A stretch of 64,000 nucleotides of DNA from positions 45,662,547 to 45,726,546 of the forward strand of contig NC_045443.1 of NCBI RefSeq assembly GCF_002776525.5. The letters run 5' to 3'. This DNA is from Piliocolobus tephrosceles (Eukaryota; Chordata; Mammalia; Primates; Cercopithecidae). This document shows positions 24,862 to 36,079 of this stretch, piece by piece; position 1 is the stretch's first letter; each line of letters starts with the position of its first letter. The notes beneath the pieces are model-generated. The model was not told the origin of the DNA and did no database searches. It was given only the letters and a program-made list of their open reading frames with translations. The translations under genes and the position numbers were made by a program.

Positions 24862-26575
24862 TTCCAAGAAATACTGAAGGGGAAGAACATGAGTAGTTTA
24901 TTCCAGTTCAAGACTTCCCACAAAATGTGGACCAAATCCAAGACCTGTTGAATGACCTTATTATCAATGATGACTCCTCTCTAAAAGACCCTGGGTTGCA
25001 TAGCAATCAATCCAAATGCAGAGGAGTTTGCTTCTGGAGTGAAGTACTCACATATTTGAGCAGATGGGGTTCTCTTTTATTGGGGGATTTAGATTGGCTT
25101 TTTGGAAACTAAAATGGTTCCTCAGGGTTAACTAACACTTGTTAATGCCTAAACTTTTTTTAAGTGCAGAAATACAAATTAAGTTCTAACTGTTAAGCAG
25201 ATTTCTCAGTTCAGACTTAAATTAACATTTCTCCCCATCAAAAAGAATCTCCTCTTTCTGAGGAAGGCTGGTTAGTTATTTTGAAATAATTAATTATAGA
25301 CCAGTATGTCTTTGGTTACTGAAGTTACAAGGTGGGGATCAGATAAGAACTAGTCCTGGCTTTTATGGTGTATTATGTTGAAAATGTTAAATTCTGCTCC
25401 TAATATTACGTGTGAGGTAGTATGTGATTTGAGAATTTCATCTTCTTCTGAGGAATCACTGCATCATAGCTATGCCTGTGTGAAGTCTAATGTTTGATCA
25501 ACCCATAATCCAACTGAATGAAGAGATTGTAACATTATGATTTGAGTGGTGCTTTTCCTCACTTTGTTAACCATTATAACAATAGCACAATTTTTTTAAA
25601 ACAAAGCTAGATTAGTTTTGGCTTCTTAAACTTTACATTCGTGTAGTTAAGCTGCCATACATGCTCAATGGGAATAGTGTGTAAGTTGAAAATACTGTAA
25701 AATTTTTTTTTCAAAGATACTTTAAAAAATAATAGTAGATCTGAAAAAATGAAATTATTGGCCATCCTAGGGCCCTCTTGATGATGCAACCCACTGAAAC
25801 AAGAATGATACAAGGGAGAAGTAGTTGGCCCTGGAGAGCCCATTCAGAATGAGAACAGGCCTCATGCTTAAGGACCTCTCCAGGGACCTCCCTCACTCTC
25901 CAAGGCCTAGAGCTGAGACGAAGTCCCTCTGGCCATTGTTATTTGGGAGGTAGATTCAAGGCTTCCCCCTGGACAGAAAGGCTATGGGAATATTTCCTTG
26001 CTCAGAAGTTTTACCTCTGCATTCTCTAAAGGAAGGACAAAGCCGAGGGAAGCCCACAGAGCCCTCTCCTATCTGTGGCTTTTGCTCCACTCTTGGAAAG
26101 GATGCCATACAGGGATCCTCCATTCAGGGCATCTCACTGGCCTAGGGAGCCCAGGTGAAGGCAAATTTCCTTCTCATTCAAATCAATCTTCTCCTAAAAC
26201 TACCCACTCTGGGAACCCACGAGGGTACAAGTCATGAATCGAGATCAGATTCTCATTGATAACCTTCCTGAGTTAACCGTCAAGGGAAGGGGGACTAGCC
26301 ACTTTACCTTCCTCTGATCTAGACTGAATCCTGTAACTGTTCATTTTGCCAGTTGTTCTTTTATTTCTCACCCCTATTTCTGGTATTTAACTTCCCTGTG
26401 ATGCACAAAAATGATCCAAGTTTGACTTGGCTTTTTTCAAATCTTTTTCCAAATATTCCAAAAAATAGCACAGTCTTTGTGGATGCCCATGTTAAGACCT
26501 GAAATTGCAGTGAAAACAGTGGACATCACAGATTCACAGAAACACTGGAATGGGAAGACCTTGAAATGACTGATG
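24862..26575. other. Unassigned sequence, no gene seen
   Basis: About 1.7 kb of non-Alu sequence between the provirus and the LTR7 element. Short open frames (for example 25998-26237, 79 codons) have no recognisable similarity. Confidence 0.5.
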
Positions 26576-26580
26576 TTCAC

Positions 26581-27033
26581 TGTCATGCACGTCCGTGTGG
26601 AGAGACCACCAAACAGGCTTTGTGTGAGCAATAAAGCTTTTTAATCACCTGGGTGCAGGCAGGCTGAGTCTGAAAAGAGAGTCAGCGAAGGGAGATAAGG
26701 GTGGGGCCATTTTATAGGATTTGGGTAGGTAAAGGAAAATTACAGTCAAAGGGGGGTTGTTCTCTGGTGAGCAGGAGTGGGGGGTCACAAGGTGCTCAGT
26801 GGGGGAGCTTTTTGAGCCAGGATGAACCAGGAAAAGGAATTTCACAAGGTAATGTCATCACTTAAGGCAAGGATCAGCCATTTTCACTTCTTTTGTGGTG
26901 GAATGTCATCCGTTAAGGCGAGGCAGGTCATTTTTCACTTATTTTGTGATTCTTCAGTTACTTCAGGCCATCTGGGCATATACGTGCAAGTCATAGGGAT
27001 GCGATGGCTTGGCTTGGGCTCAGAGGCCTGACA
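26581..27033 (-). mobile_element. Solo LTR7 (HERV-H LTR)
   Basis: On the minus strand it starts TGTCAGGCCTCTGAGCCC, has TATAAAA at its middle, an AATAAAG-adjacent poly(A) region (CTTTATTGCTCACACAAAGC) and ends GTGCATGACA. The 5-bp repeat TTCAC flanks it at 26576-26580 and 27034-27038. No internal HERV-H sequence adjoins, so it is a recombined solo LTR. Confidence 0.93.
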
Positions 27034-27204
27034 TTCACAGTCCTCATTTCTATTCAAGGGTTTCCCCTTGCCTGGCTTCTGTGAAACCAATACACTCATG
27101 TGTCATTTCTGCTTGGATTGACACAGAAGGGGAGAAGAGGCTTCTATTAGTACCAGAAACACCCCAGGAAGACTGTTTCCCCCATCTTTTCAATTTCTAA
27201 GCTG

Positions 27205-27480
27205 GTAGCAGGTATAGTGACTTACCTGTAATCCTAGTACTTTGGGAGGCTGAGGAGGGGTGATCACTTAAGGCCAGGAGTTTGCAACTAGCCTGGGCAA
27301 TATAGTGAGACCTCATCTCTAGAAAAAAATTAAATTAAAAATTAAATTTAAAAAAATCTAAGCTGGACTGAGGCATGAGAAAAGCTTCAACCTAGGAGAC
27401 GGAGGCTTCAGTGAGTTGAGATTGTGCCACTGCACTCCAACCTAGGCACAAGAATAAGACTCTGTCTCAAAAAAAAAAAC
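27205..27480 (+). mobile_element. Old Alu (AluJ/FLAM-like)
   Basis: Diverged left monomer, a long A/T-rich linker, then a shortened right monomer. TCTAAGCTGG occurs both before the element and in the linker. Confidence 0.85.
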
Positions 27481-28050
27481 AAATCTAATCTGGAGTGAAC
27501 TTTAGAAACCATCTATTTTTCCCAGACTTTTTTTTTTAGAAACTTAAGTGGCTTATGAGCTTACAGTGGCTGACCAGGTCTTGCATCATGACCAGGTCTC
27601 ATAATACTTCTATCAGACATTCAGACACTCATCATGGTCTGCCATCCAGATGGTCAGCCAAAATGTTTATTGCTTATTCACTATACCAGTTAGCCCTCCT
27701 GTGGTTTAAGCTCAGTTCCTTTTGGAAGTAGAGAATAGCACTTCTCAGTATCAACTCCCTTCACTTCCTTCTCCAGCCTGAATAATCCCTGCTCTCTTCT
27801 TCCTTTCTAGGTCTGATTCTCTGAACTTTTCCTCCCCACCTTCTCTACCATGGCGAATAAGTTACTGCCCTAAGCTGGAAAGGACTGATGTAGCCTGACG
27901 TGGCAAAGCTGCCTCCGCTACAGAATCTGTCCTGGGTCTGCCCTGAAGCTTTACTGCTAATGCCTCATCCCTAGGCATGCCCTGACACTGATAACCCATT
28001 GGAGCATTCTTTTCAGTTCTTGTCAGTCAAAAGGGAAACTTGAGTGCTCC
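27481..28050 (+). promoter_or_regulatory. Upstream flank of the olfactory receptor gene
   Basis: 570 bp of mostly unique sequence before the start codon. Noncoding 5' exons of olfactory receptors usually lie kilobases upstream and cannot be placed here. Confidence 0.35.
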
Positions 28051-31000
28051 ATGGAAGTCAGCAACATGACCACAGTCACTGTGTTTGTTCTCCTAGGACT
28101 GTCCAACAACCCTCAGGTTCAGGCATTGCTCTTTGTTCTGTTCCTGACGATTTATCTCTTGACTCTACTGGGGAACCTGCTGATGGTGCTGGTGATCAGT
28201 ACTGATTCCCACCTCCACACTCCCATGTACTTCTTCCTGAGACACCTCTCCTTCCTGGATGCTTTCTATTCCTCAATTATTGTGCCTAAACTGCTAGAGA
28301 ACCTTCTTTCTAAGGAGAAGACAATATCCTTCCTTGAGTGTTTCACCCAGATCTCCCTGGTCATATTTTCTGGAGCTACTGAGGCTTGCCTCTTCTCGGT
28401 CATGGCCTACGACCGGTTTCAGGCCGTGTGTCATCCGCTGTTGTATGTGGTGGTTATGAACAGGAGGGTGTGTGCTGGCCTGGTGGGATCATCCTGGGCC
28501 ATAGGAATAGGGACTGGCCTAATTAACACCCTCCTACTTGCTCAGCAGCACTTCTGCGGCCCTAACGTCATCCGTAGTTTTGCCTGCGAGCTTCCTCCGG
28601 TGCTCTTATTGACCTGTTCCGACCCCTGCGCTAGCATCGCCTCCATTCTCACCACCATGTCAGTCCTGGGCCTTGGCACCCTTGTCCTTTTGCTGGGTTC
28701 CTACAGCTGTATCATCACAACAGCCCTGAGGATCAACTCTGCCACAGGTCGGAACAAGATCTTTTCCACCTGCTCTTCCCATTTCCTTATGGTCACCATC
28801 TTTTATACTTCAGGAGTTCTCAGGTATGTCATTCTACACCCCTGAATATAAATGTGGGATATTCCTTACCCTAGGTGGTCTCCGTTGGCAGAATAGAGCA
28901 TTACAAAATAGCAAGACGTTCAAAAGGCCTGGGCTCTAGTTCTGGCTCTACCAGGGACTAGCTGTATGAATTGCAAATAATCTATTTTCAGCTGGGTACG
29001 GTGGCTCATGCCTGTAACACCAGCACTTTGGGAGGCCGAGGTGGGTGGATCGCTTGAGCCCAGGAGTTGGAAACCCCGTCTTTACCGGAAATGTAAAAAT
29101 TAGCCAGGTGTGGTTGCGTGCACCTGTAGTCCTAGCTACTCGGGAGGCTGAGATAGGAGAATTGCTTGAACCTCCGAGGCAGAGGTTGCAGTGAGCAGAA
29201 ATTGCACTACTGCACTCCAGCCTGGGCAACAGAGTGAAACTAGGTCTCAAAAAAAAAAAAAAAAAAAAAAAAAAAAACAGAATCTATTTTCTTTCTAAGG
29301 CTTCAATTGTCCATTCTGGAAAATGAGTTTAGACCAAGATAAAGATTTTTCTACTTCATTAACCTAAGATTTGGGAGTTCTCAAAAAGAAATCAGAGAGC
29401 CTTTGTTAGATTTTTATTCAGTGCTAGACAAAAAATAAAACCTGTCTTTGAAACGTATGCCATCTTTATTTCCTACTGGGAGATGTCGCCAAAGCTTATG
29501 TATATTGTAGCAATTTACTAGTCATTTACTGTACACCAGCTGCTTTACATTGCCAAGTCAATTTTAGTATGCACCACACTACAAGAGAAATATTATCAAC
29601 CCACTTTTAGGTAAAGAACCTGAGTTTGGGAAGTAATCAGGTAATTTCTCAGCAGTCCTAGAACAAGCTAGTAGTGGAGCCACAAGTTGGACCAAGATCC
29701 GTGCCCTTCCTTACCATGCTTCTCAAACATCGACAGCTCTGGCTGCCTAGTCCTCCCTCACTAGGAGACAAAACAATCGACGCCTGTGCTTTCTACTAGT
29801 AAATTGAAGGTGGATTTGCACAAATTATTCAATACTTTTCTCACCTGCCTGTGATTCAGAGAGAAGCCAAGGATGGAAATGGATGATAAGAATAGTCCAG
29901 TACCTGTAGTCTAGTGGCTGGGAAAGAAAAAATAATAAGTAAAAGAAAAATAAATAAATAGCCCAGGAGAGCTCAACTGAGCTGTTCACCAGTCTCTTCA
30001 TCTCCCTTTGTCTCAGTTTCCTCATCTGCCATAAGGGATGTGACTACTTACTTCACAGAAATGTTAGAAAGAATAAGTTAAATGACAAAAATGACAGTAA
30101 AATGACTATTTGTTTAAATAACCCAACACATTGGAAGCCACAAGGAATATCCTTGGGATAGTCTATTCCGATAACTACGGTGCCACTGCAAAAAAATAAT
30201 AATACTAGTGCTTCTTTGGAAGATACTCTGAGTGCTACTTAGCAAAATGTACTCAAGATTTTAATCTTATTATTTTGGAATCATATTATGTGCTTAACAC
30301 ATTTTCATCTCCCATTTTACCAGTTTTGGTTTCTTTTCCAAACCAAAGAGAAATGCAACTAAAAGGACAAATGTTTGTTCCACTCAACTTTATACAAATA
30401 ATAGGCAAGGATTCTGAGGGTGATTCCCAGGGCCATAAAAGTTGGGAATAATGACAACATTTTAAACTGATCATACAGTTTTACATGAACAGTCATCACA
30501 AGGTGAGAACATTGTGTTTCTGTACTGTTGCGTATAAAGAGGAAAAAGAGAAAAATTCCTCATATAATCATCATAGCTATTAAGGAAGAATGTTTTGAAG
30601 AGTATGAAATGCTATGGAAGTGTATGAAATTATTATTAATTCTATTTTTTTGTTTTACTTTTTATCTGTCCTGAATATTAATTCTATTAAAACCCGCAGC
30701 CTTTGATATGTTGCAGAACTACTTGTTCTTCGGGGCAGCTCCTGTAACTTTCTGTGTGAGCTCACTTACGTTTGGTAGTGTTTGAAGGCAGAAATGACTG
30801 ACTTTTCACAGATCAGCCATTTCTAGATGCTGCCACCAGAGAAAGTCAGCTCTGAAGACCTCCTTTGCAGAGTCTTTGCAGGGAGGGGATGAATTGTTGC
30901 TGCCAACAGTAAGTATTGTCACCATTGTTGTAAGTGGCTTTCTCTGCAATTCCCTTCAAGGTATATGATTCCAGCATCCGGCTCAGCCCTAGAGCAAGTG

Positions 31001-31123
31001 CTCTCCATGCAGTACAGTGTGATAACCCCCCTGCTGAACCCCCTCATCTACAGTCTGAAGAACCAGGAGGTAAAGGTGGTTCTGAGGAGGATGCTGGCCA
31101 GGAAGTCCAGGCTTCCCTTGTAG
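28051..31123 (+). CDS. Olfactory receptor, class II, OR8S1-like, split by a putative coding intron
   Basis: Odorant-binding seven-helix GPCR, expected in the ciliary membrane of olfactory neurons. Exon 1 is 28051-28823 and exon 2 is 30961-31123; joined they give 311 codons plus TAG, the normal family length. Exon 1 shows an N-terminal NMT glycosylation site, GN in TM1, LHTPMYFFL before TM2, MAYDRF with CHPLLY at the end of TM3, and KIFSTCSSH before TM6. Exon 2 supplies TM7 with PLLNPLIYSLKN. Unspliced, exon 1 runs into a stop six codons later (28843-28845) and TM7 is lost. Donor is CAG/GTATGT; the acceptor has a pyrimidine-rich stretch ending TTCAAG/G, phase 2. No other frameshift or stop is seen. 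By memory it is closest to OR8S1, which lies near LALBA in human, but it may be a paralog or the ortholog of a human pseudogene of that cluster, so no symbol is given. Confidence 0.85.
28925..29330 (+). mobile_element. MIR SINE split by an Alu
   Basis: MIR-type sequence (CTCTAGTTCTGGCTCTACCA ... GGCTTCAATTGTCCATTCTG) resumes after the Alu at 28991-29277. AATCTATTTTC flanks the Alu on both sides as its target duplication. Confidence 0.75.
28991..29277 (+). mobile_element. Alu inside the olfactory receptor intron
   Basis: Nearly complete Alu with a 28-base A tail, missing a short piece of the left arm. Confidence 0.95.
29490..29740 (+). mobile_element. MIR SINE
   Basis: Diverged MIR core: CATTTACTGTACACCAG ... 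CCTGAGTTTGGGAAG ... CAAGCTAGTAGTGGAGCC. Ancient (pre-primate), so the surrounding intron is old. Confidence 0.7.
29985..30090 (-). mobile_element. MIR-like SINE fragment
   Basis: TGTCTCAGTTTCCTCATCTG is the reading of the MIR 3' half; continues with GTTAGAAAGAATAAGTTAAATGA. Orientation relative to the consensus is uncertain. Confidence 0.55.
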
Positions 31124-31605
31124 CCCAATGCCCCTGCCTCAGCAAGAGGAAAAGTTATGGGGAAAAAAGGACGGAGGAAGAGCTATCACCACTCAGCTAC
31201 CTCAGCATTCATCTCTCTCCAAAACAGAGACCTTAGTTTCTCTTCCTCCAATGCCCTGCTCTCAGCCAAAGGCAATGAGGAAACTGTCACAGAGCAGGTA
31301 ACACCCATCAGATGGGGCCCAGTCGTTATACAAGAAAATCCTCAGGGCATCCCTGGCCATTTCTATAGCTAATGCTTTTTCCTCTCATTTCTTGCCTTTT
31401 TTACCCCTCTTCTTCCTGCCTCTCCCTCTCCCTTTTGCTTATGTCTATGCACAAAAAGTAAATCAACCTATCAGACCACTAGCAAATGTCCTTCTGCATT
31501 CTTGGATAGTCCCATCTTGGCACTGTGACCCAAATCCTCTTTTGTTCTCATGCCAAAAAGTACTTTTAAAGATCTGCATCCCATAACAACTTGGAAAGAA
31601 ATCAA
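31124..31605 (+). other. Downstream flank / 3' UTR of the olfactory receptor
   Basis: Unique sequence after the stop codon up to the next Alu. No clear AATAAA before the Alu, so the transcript end is not located. Confidence 0.4.
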
Positions 31606-31609
31606 ATAG

Positions 31610-31900
31610 ACCGGGCATGGTGGCTCACACCTGTAATCCTGGCACTTTGGGAGGCTGAGGTGGGCAGATCATGAGGTCGGGAGATCAAGACCATCCTGGC
31701 CAATATGGTGAAACCCCGTCTCTACTAAAAATACAAAAATTAGCCTAGTGTGGTGGTTCACACCTGTAGTCCCAGCTACTTGGGAAGCTGAGGCAGGAGA
31801 ATTGCTTGAACCCGGGAGGCAGAGGTTGCAGTGAGTTGAGATCGTACCACTGCACTCCAGCCTGACAACAGAGTAAGACTCTGTCTCAAAAAAAAAAAAA
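31610..31900 (+). mobile_element. Alu
   Basis: Complete Alu flanked by (A)TCAAATA. Confidence 0.95.
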
Positions 31901-31967
31901 TCAAATAAAATAAGAGTGTCTCCTCCTGTCTTCATCCTTAACAAGTAGCAGCTAAAGTAGAGCCTAA

Positions 31968-32150
31968 GCCAGGTGTGATGGCACATCCCTGTAGTCCCAG
32001 CTACCTGAGAGACTGAAGCAGGAGGATCATTTGAGCTCAGGAGTTCAAGGCTGTAGTGTGCTGTGCTCACACCTGTGAATAGCCACTGTCCTCTGGACTG
32101 GACAATGTTGTGAGACCCCATCTCTAAATAAACAAATAAATAAAATAGCA
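31968..32150 (+). mobile_element. Partial Alu (monomer)
   Basis: Single-monomer Alu-related sequence with an (AAAT)-rich tail at 32126-32145. Confidence 0.85.
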
Positions 32151-32159
32151 CCTAGCAAA

Positions 32160-32400
32160 CAGTGTATCCTCAATAACCATTTGGTGACAAATCAAGCAGT
32201 GAAAGAAGGAATGAATATGGATCACCCGAAGTCTTTTCTCTTGCATGATCTCAGGAAATGGGAAGAGGGGAGTATCCCCCTCTAAAGTATAAGGGTCTTC
32301 AAAGCAAAACCTCTAATAGCTTCTGTATCCCCAATATCTAGTACCTCCTGTCACCCAATAGGCTTTTAAATAGTGTTCAATAAATGAAAAAAGTGGAGGA
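32160..32400 (+). mobile_element. L2 3' end fragments (possible)
   Basis: Two stretches ending in CAATAACCATTTGGTGA and TGTTCAATAAATGAA look like the L2 terminal motif. Low information. Confidence 0.4.
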
Positions 32401-32451
32401 TGAGACTCGAGAAGGAGAAGTGGGAGAAGAAACATGAAAAGAAGTATTTGA

Positions 32452-33012
32452 GGCCGGGCATGGTGGCTCACGCCTGTAATCCCAGCACTTTGGGAGGCTG
32501 AGGTGGGTGGATCTCCTGAGGCTAGGAGTTCAAGACCAACCTGGCCAACACGGTGAAACCGCATGTCTACTAAAAATACAAAAATTAACTGGGTGTGGTG
32601 GTGGGCACCTGTAATCCCAGCTACTTGGGAGGCTGAAGCAGGAGAATTGTTTGAACCAGAGAGGCGGAGGTTGCAGTGAGCTGAGATTACACCACTACAC
32701 TCTAGTCTGGGCAACACAGAGAGACTCCATCAAAAAAAAAACAAAAAAGAGGTCAGGCGCGGTGGAGGGCAGATCACCTGAGGGCAGGAGTTCAAGACCC
32801 ACCTGGCCAACATGGTGAAACCCCATCTCTACTAAAAATACAAAAATTAGCTGGGCGTGGCAGCGCATGCCTATAATCCCAGCTATTCAGGAGGCTGAGG
32901 CAGGAGAATTGTTTGAACCCAGGAAGTGGAGGTTGCAGTGAACCAAGATCCTGCCACAGCACTCCAGCCTGGGCAACAGAGCAAAACTCCATCTCAAAAA
33001 GAAAGAAAAAAA
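32452..33012 (+). mobile_element. Tandem Alu pair
   Basis: A complete Alu (32452-32749) is followed directly by a second one (32751-33012) lacking about 35 bases of its left arm. The pair as a whole is flanked by (A)TATTTGA, so the second inserted into the tail of the first. Confidence 0.92.
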
Positions 33013-33730
33013 TATTTGATTTTATCTAATACAATTCCTGTCTTCATAACAAGATAGGTGTCAAGGAAAAGTAGCAGGGAGGAGAAAGCAGGATAAGAGG
33101 CGAGAACAAAACTCTGTATTGCTGTGAACCATTTTGAGTCTTTCTCACGCAGAGCTCAGTAAATGGTCTGCTCTCTGAGAGCCACTCCCTGGAGCCTCCC
33201 CGCTTCCACATTAGTCTGGATGACTTCAGACCTTTGCTTGGCTTAGAGCTTCATTTTAGACCTAAAGGAAAGATAAGGAGGTAGAGAAAGCAAAACAGAT
33301 GCTCAGCTGCCATACTGCCTCCTATTCGGCTCTCAAGAAAGTTCTCAGGAAGAGAACAGCAGCTTCCTGTCCTGCTTCTACCCAAATGCCAAGAGAACTG
33401 CATCTATCAAGCCTGCTTCTATGCCCAAAGAAAAAGAAAAGTTATCATGTGAGGAGATGATATGTTAATGAGCTTGATTGTGGTGATCATTTAAGTGTAT
33501 ACATACAACAGAACATCAAGTTGTACACCTTCAACATTTACAATTTCAATTTGTAAAAAAGGAGGAGGAGGAGAAGGTGAAGAAGACTACTGGTGTGTAT
33601 GTCATGAAGCTGATCCAGCCATACCTCACTGGATAAAGGAGGCAATGTATAGATTTATTGATTCATTTTCTCAAAAGAATTCATAATTCAGTGGACACCA
33701 TATTAGACATTGAAATTAAAAAAATGCATA
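33013..33730. other. Unique sequence, no gene seen
   Basis: 700 bp without recognised repeat or coding similarity; a GGAGGAGGAGAAG purine run at 33561. Confidence 0.5.
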
Positions 33731-34000
33731 GGCCGGGCACTGTGGCTCACACCTGTAATCCAAGCACATTAGAAGGCCGATGTGGGAGTTTAAGACCAGC
33801 CTGAGCAACATGGTGAAATCCCATCTCTACTAAAAATTCTAAAATTAGCTGGGCATGGTGGCAGGCACCTATGCCCAGCTACTCCAGAAGCTGAGGCAGG
33901 AGAATCGCTTGAACCCAAGAAGCGGAGGTCACAGTGAGCCGAGATCATGCCACTGCGCTCCAACCTGGGCAACAAGAGCAAAACTCCGTCTCAAAAAATA
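33731..34000 (+). mobile_element. Alu
   Basis: Alu with internal deletion in the left arm and a TATATACATA tail. Confidence 0.93.
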
Positions 34001-34550
34001 TATATACATAAGCTAGTGTGGGGAAAATAAGGATAGACTAGGAACGAGAGAGTTTGCCTGAGAATTCCAAATGCAGACCCCAAATGCCTTTTGTAGTGTT
34101 GCTTGAACCAAAGAACATGGCATTTTGTTTGTTTATTTGATTTAATACATGAATTATTTTACAACTCAACACACTACAATTAAACTGAGTAGAAACACAG
34201 AAAAACTGCTCTGCAGTACTAGTACAGAGTAGGCATTTAGAAACATTTGTATCATAACCCACTGTAACCAATGAATAATTGAAAAAAAGAAAAAGATGTC
34301 TGTCACGCCAGTTCCCTGGCTTCTAACTGTTCTTGATCTTCTGACCTCAGGCTGAGGTTCTCTCTGCAGATAAATCTCTTACTGTCAGTTCCTTCAGCAA
34401 CGGCTCCTGAAGATCATGAACTCATGTACGGTGTACTTGCCCTCACAGGTGAACTTTCCTGTCTTCTCTGTGGGATGAAGGCCAGGGCTGTGGAGCTAAG
34501 CAACAATGCGAATGTCATTCTCAGCTCATTCAGAGTGTGACAAATTAAAC
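34001..34550. other. Unique sequence, no gene seen
   Basis: No repeat family or gene recognised. A minus-strand stretch at 34390-34530 looks faintly coding-like but is broken and unmatched. Confidence 0.45.
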
Positions 34551-34554
34551 TGTA

Positions 34555-34745
34555 GTTTGGAATGCTGGATTGTTAAAGCAGGAAGTGATCTCAGAAAACT
34601 ATCTAGACCAAAATCCTCATTTTAAGATGAGGAAACTGAGGTGCAGAGAATGGAGATGACCTGCCCAGGTTCAGACCATCAAAAAGTAGCAGAAACAGAT
34701 TTTAGGACCCAAATGTCCTGATTCTTCTTCTTTAACATATCCCAT
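34555..34745 (+). mobile_element. Ancient SINE (MIR-like)
   Basis: Contains CTCATTTTAAGATGAGGAAACTGAGG followed by a GACCTGCCCAGGTTCA-type core, hallmark of old mammalian SINEs. Confidence 0.6.
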
Positions 34746-34959
34746 AATTATTTAAATGAATGAAGTCCTGCAAACATTCTCCTTAAAAACAAGTAAAGCA
34801 CAAGAAGAAATAATGGAGTGGTGAGTCCAAACCAAAAGGTCCCATGTTCTCAGATTCTTCATCATCACTGTCAAGGCCCCTGTTCTCTCTCTGGTTTCCA
34901 GAGACAGGAAGAGTTCCTTTCACAGCTCCTCATGAAGGATAAAGAAATCCTTCAACCCC

Positions 34960-35655
34960 CTCAAGTTACCCATTTCAGATTCTTGGGTTCCCACCCATGC
35001 TCTTCCTTTTCCCAACCCACATCTCCACTTGTCAAAATCCCACACAGACTTTAAAACCAGCCTAAATGCTCTCCCTTTCAGAAACCCTTTCTTGATTCCT
35101 TTTTCCCAACATCCCCTCCAAATAAAAACTATCTTTCCTTTTGTGAATGCCCAGTGCACATTTCTAACCTCTCTTATGATGCTTATAACTCTCTTCCTTG
35201 TATTGTAACTATTTATTAATGTTTATCTTATTTCTCGCATTAGTCCTTGAGGGAAAAGGCCATTCAGCCAACTTTGTGTTTTTGTTTTTTGTTGTTGTTT
35301 TAGTTTTTTGAGATGGAGCACACAGGCTGGAGTGCAATGACACGATCTCAACTCTTTGCAACCTCCGCCTCCCAAGTTCAAACAATTCTTCTGCCTCAGC
35401 CTCCTGAGTAGCTGGAATTACAGGCACCTGCCACCACACCTGGATAATTTTTGTATTTTGAGTAGAGACAGGGTTTCGCTGTTGGCCAAGCTGGTCTCAA
35501 ACTCCTGACCTCAAGAGATCTGCCCACCTCAGCCTCCCAAAGTGCTGGAATTACAGGAGGGAGCACCACACCTGGCTAGTATTCAGCCAACTTTGGATCC
35601 CTCTACAGTTCCTTGAATAGATTAGGTGATCAATAAAAGTTTGTTGCATTGAGTT
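34960..35655 (+). mobile_element. L2 3' end, split by an Alu
   Basis: L2 sequence to about 35275 (TATTGTAACTATTTATTAATG, CCTTGAGGG) resumes after the Alu and ends GGTGATCAATAAAAGTTTGTTGCATTGA. ATTCAGCCAACTTTG occurs on both sides of the Alu. Confidence 0.8.
35275..35578 (-). mobile_element. Alu inserted in L2
   Basis: Complete Alu in reverse with a broken poly(T); 15-bp target duplication as described for the L2. Confidence 0.95.
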
Positions 35656-35824
35656 GGTTCGGAAAGTAACCTTCACCTTTCTATTGTAAATTCAGTCTAC
35701 TTCTTCTTCAGTAAAGACAGAAGGTGGCTATGACCTACGGCTTCGGTGTCCACCTACTCATCCTATTTCTTCCCCTTCCCTCCAGGGGGAAAAAAAATAC
35801 AGCCAGTGACTTCAAATTGGGATC

Positions 35825-35830
35825 TTTATT
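35825..35830 (-). terminator. Poly(A) signal of LALBA
   Basis: AATAAA on the minus strand, about 250 bp downstream of the TGA stop at 36080-36082; cleavage expected near 35805-35815. This gives a 3' UTR of about 260-275 bp. Confidence 0.8.
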
Positions 35831-36079
35831 CAAGACAGAGGTGAAATCTGCGCTGTAGTGAAAGCGCCATCGGGGACACTGAGCAAGGATCTAGAGCTCA
35901 GTGCACCACTCAGGCATCTCCGGAAAATAGTCCTCAAGAGTTCAGTGATGTCACTACAGCGCCCAAGGCTCAGAGACAGATAAGCTTTGGGGGAACAGAA
36001 AGAAGCAAACTGAGGTGGCATTAGGGAAGAGGCATTCCAGGAATGTGGAGTGGGCAGGGATGCCAAGGACAGCAGATGC

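Larger units (their letters stand above)
28824..30960 (+). other. Putative intron (or insertion) inside the olfactory receptor coding region
   Basis: 2137 bp separating TM6 from TM7. It starts GTATGT and ends TTCAAG, so it can be spliced by the normal GT-AG rule and keeps frame. It contains MIR-type ancient SINE sequence and one Alu, so most of it is old. Both junctions carry AGGTAT followed after three bases by ATTC, which may be a decayed duplication of the target or of a protosplice site. No gene is seen in it. Confidence 0.65.

Noticed and set aside
28051..28845. Calling the olfactory receptor a truncated pseudogene
   Set aside because: The missing TM7 lies in frame downstream with consensus splice borders and no other lesion; a pseudogene remains possible if it is not spliced.
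31669..32151. A 160-codon open frame on the - strand
   Set aside because: It reads antisense through two Alus with the familiar Alu-peptide pattern.
34390..34530. Possible processed pseudogene on the minus strand
   Set aside because: A short coding-like stretch is seen, but it has stops and matches no protein I can name.
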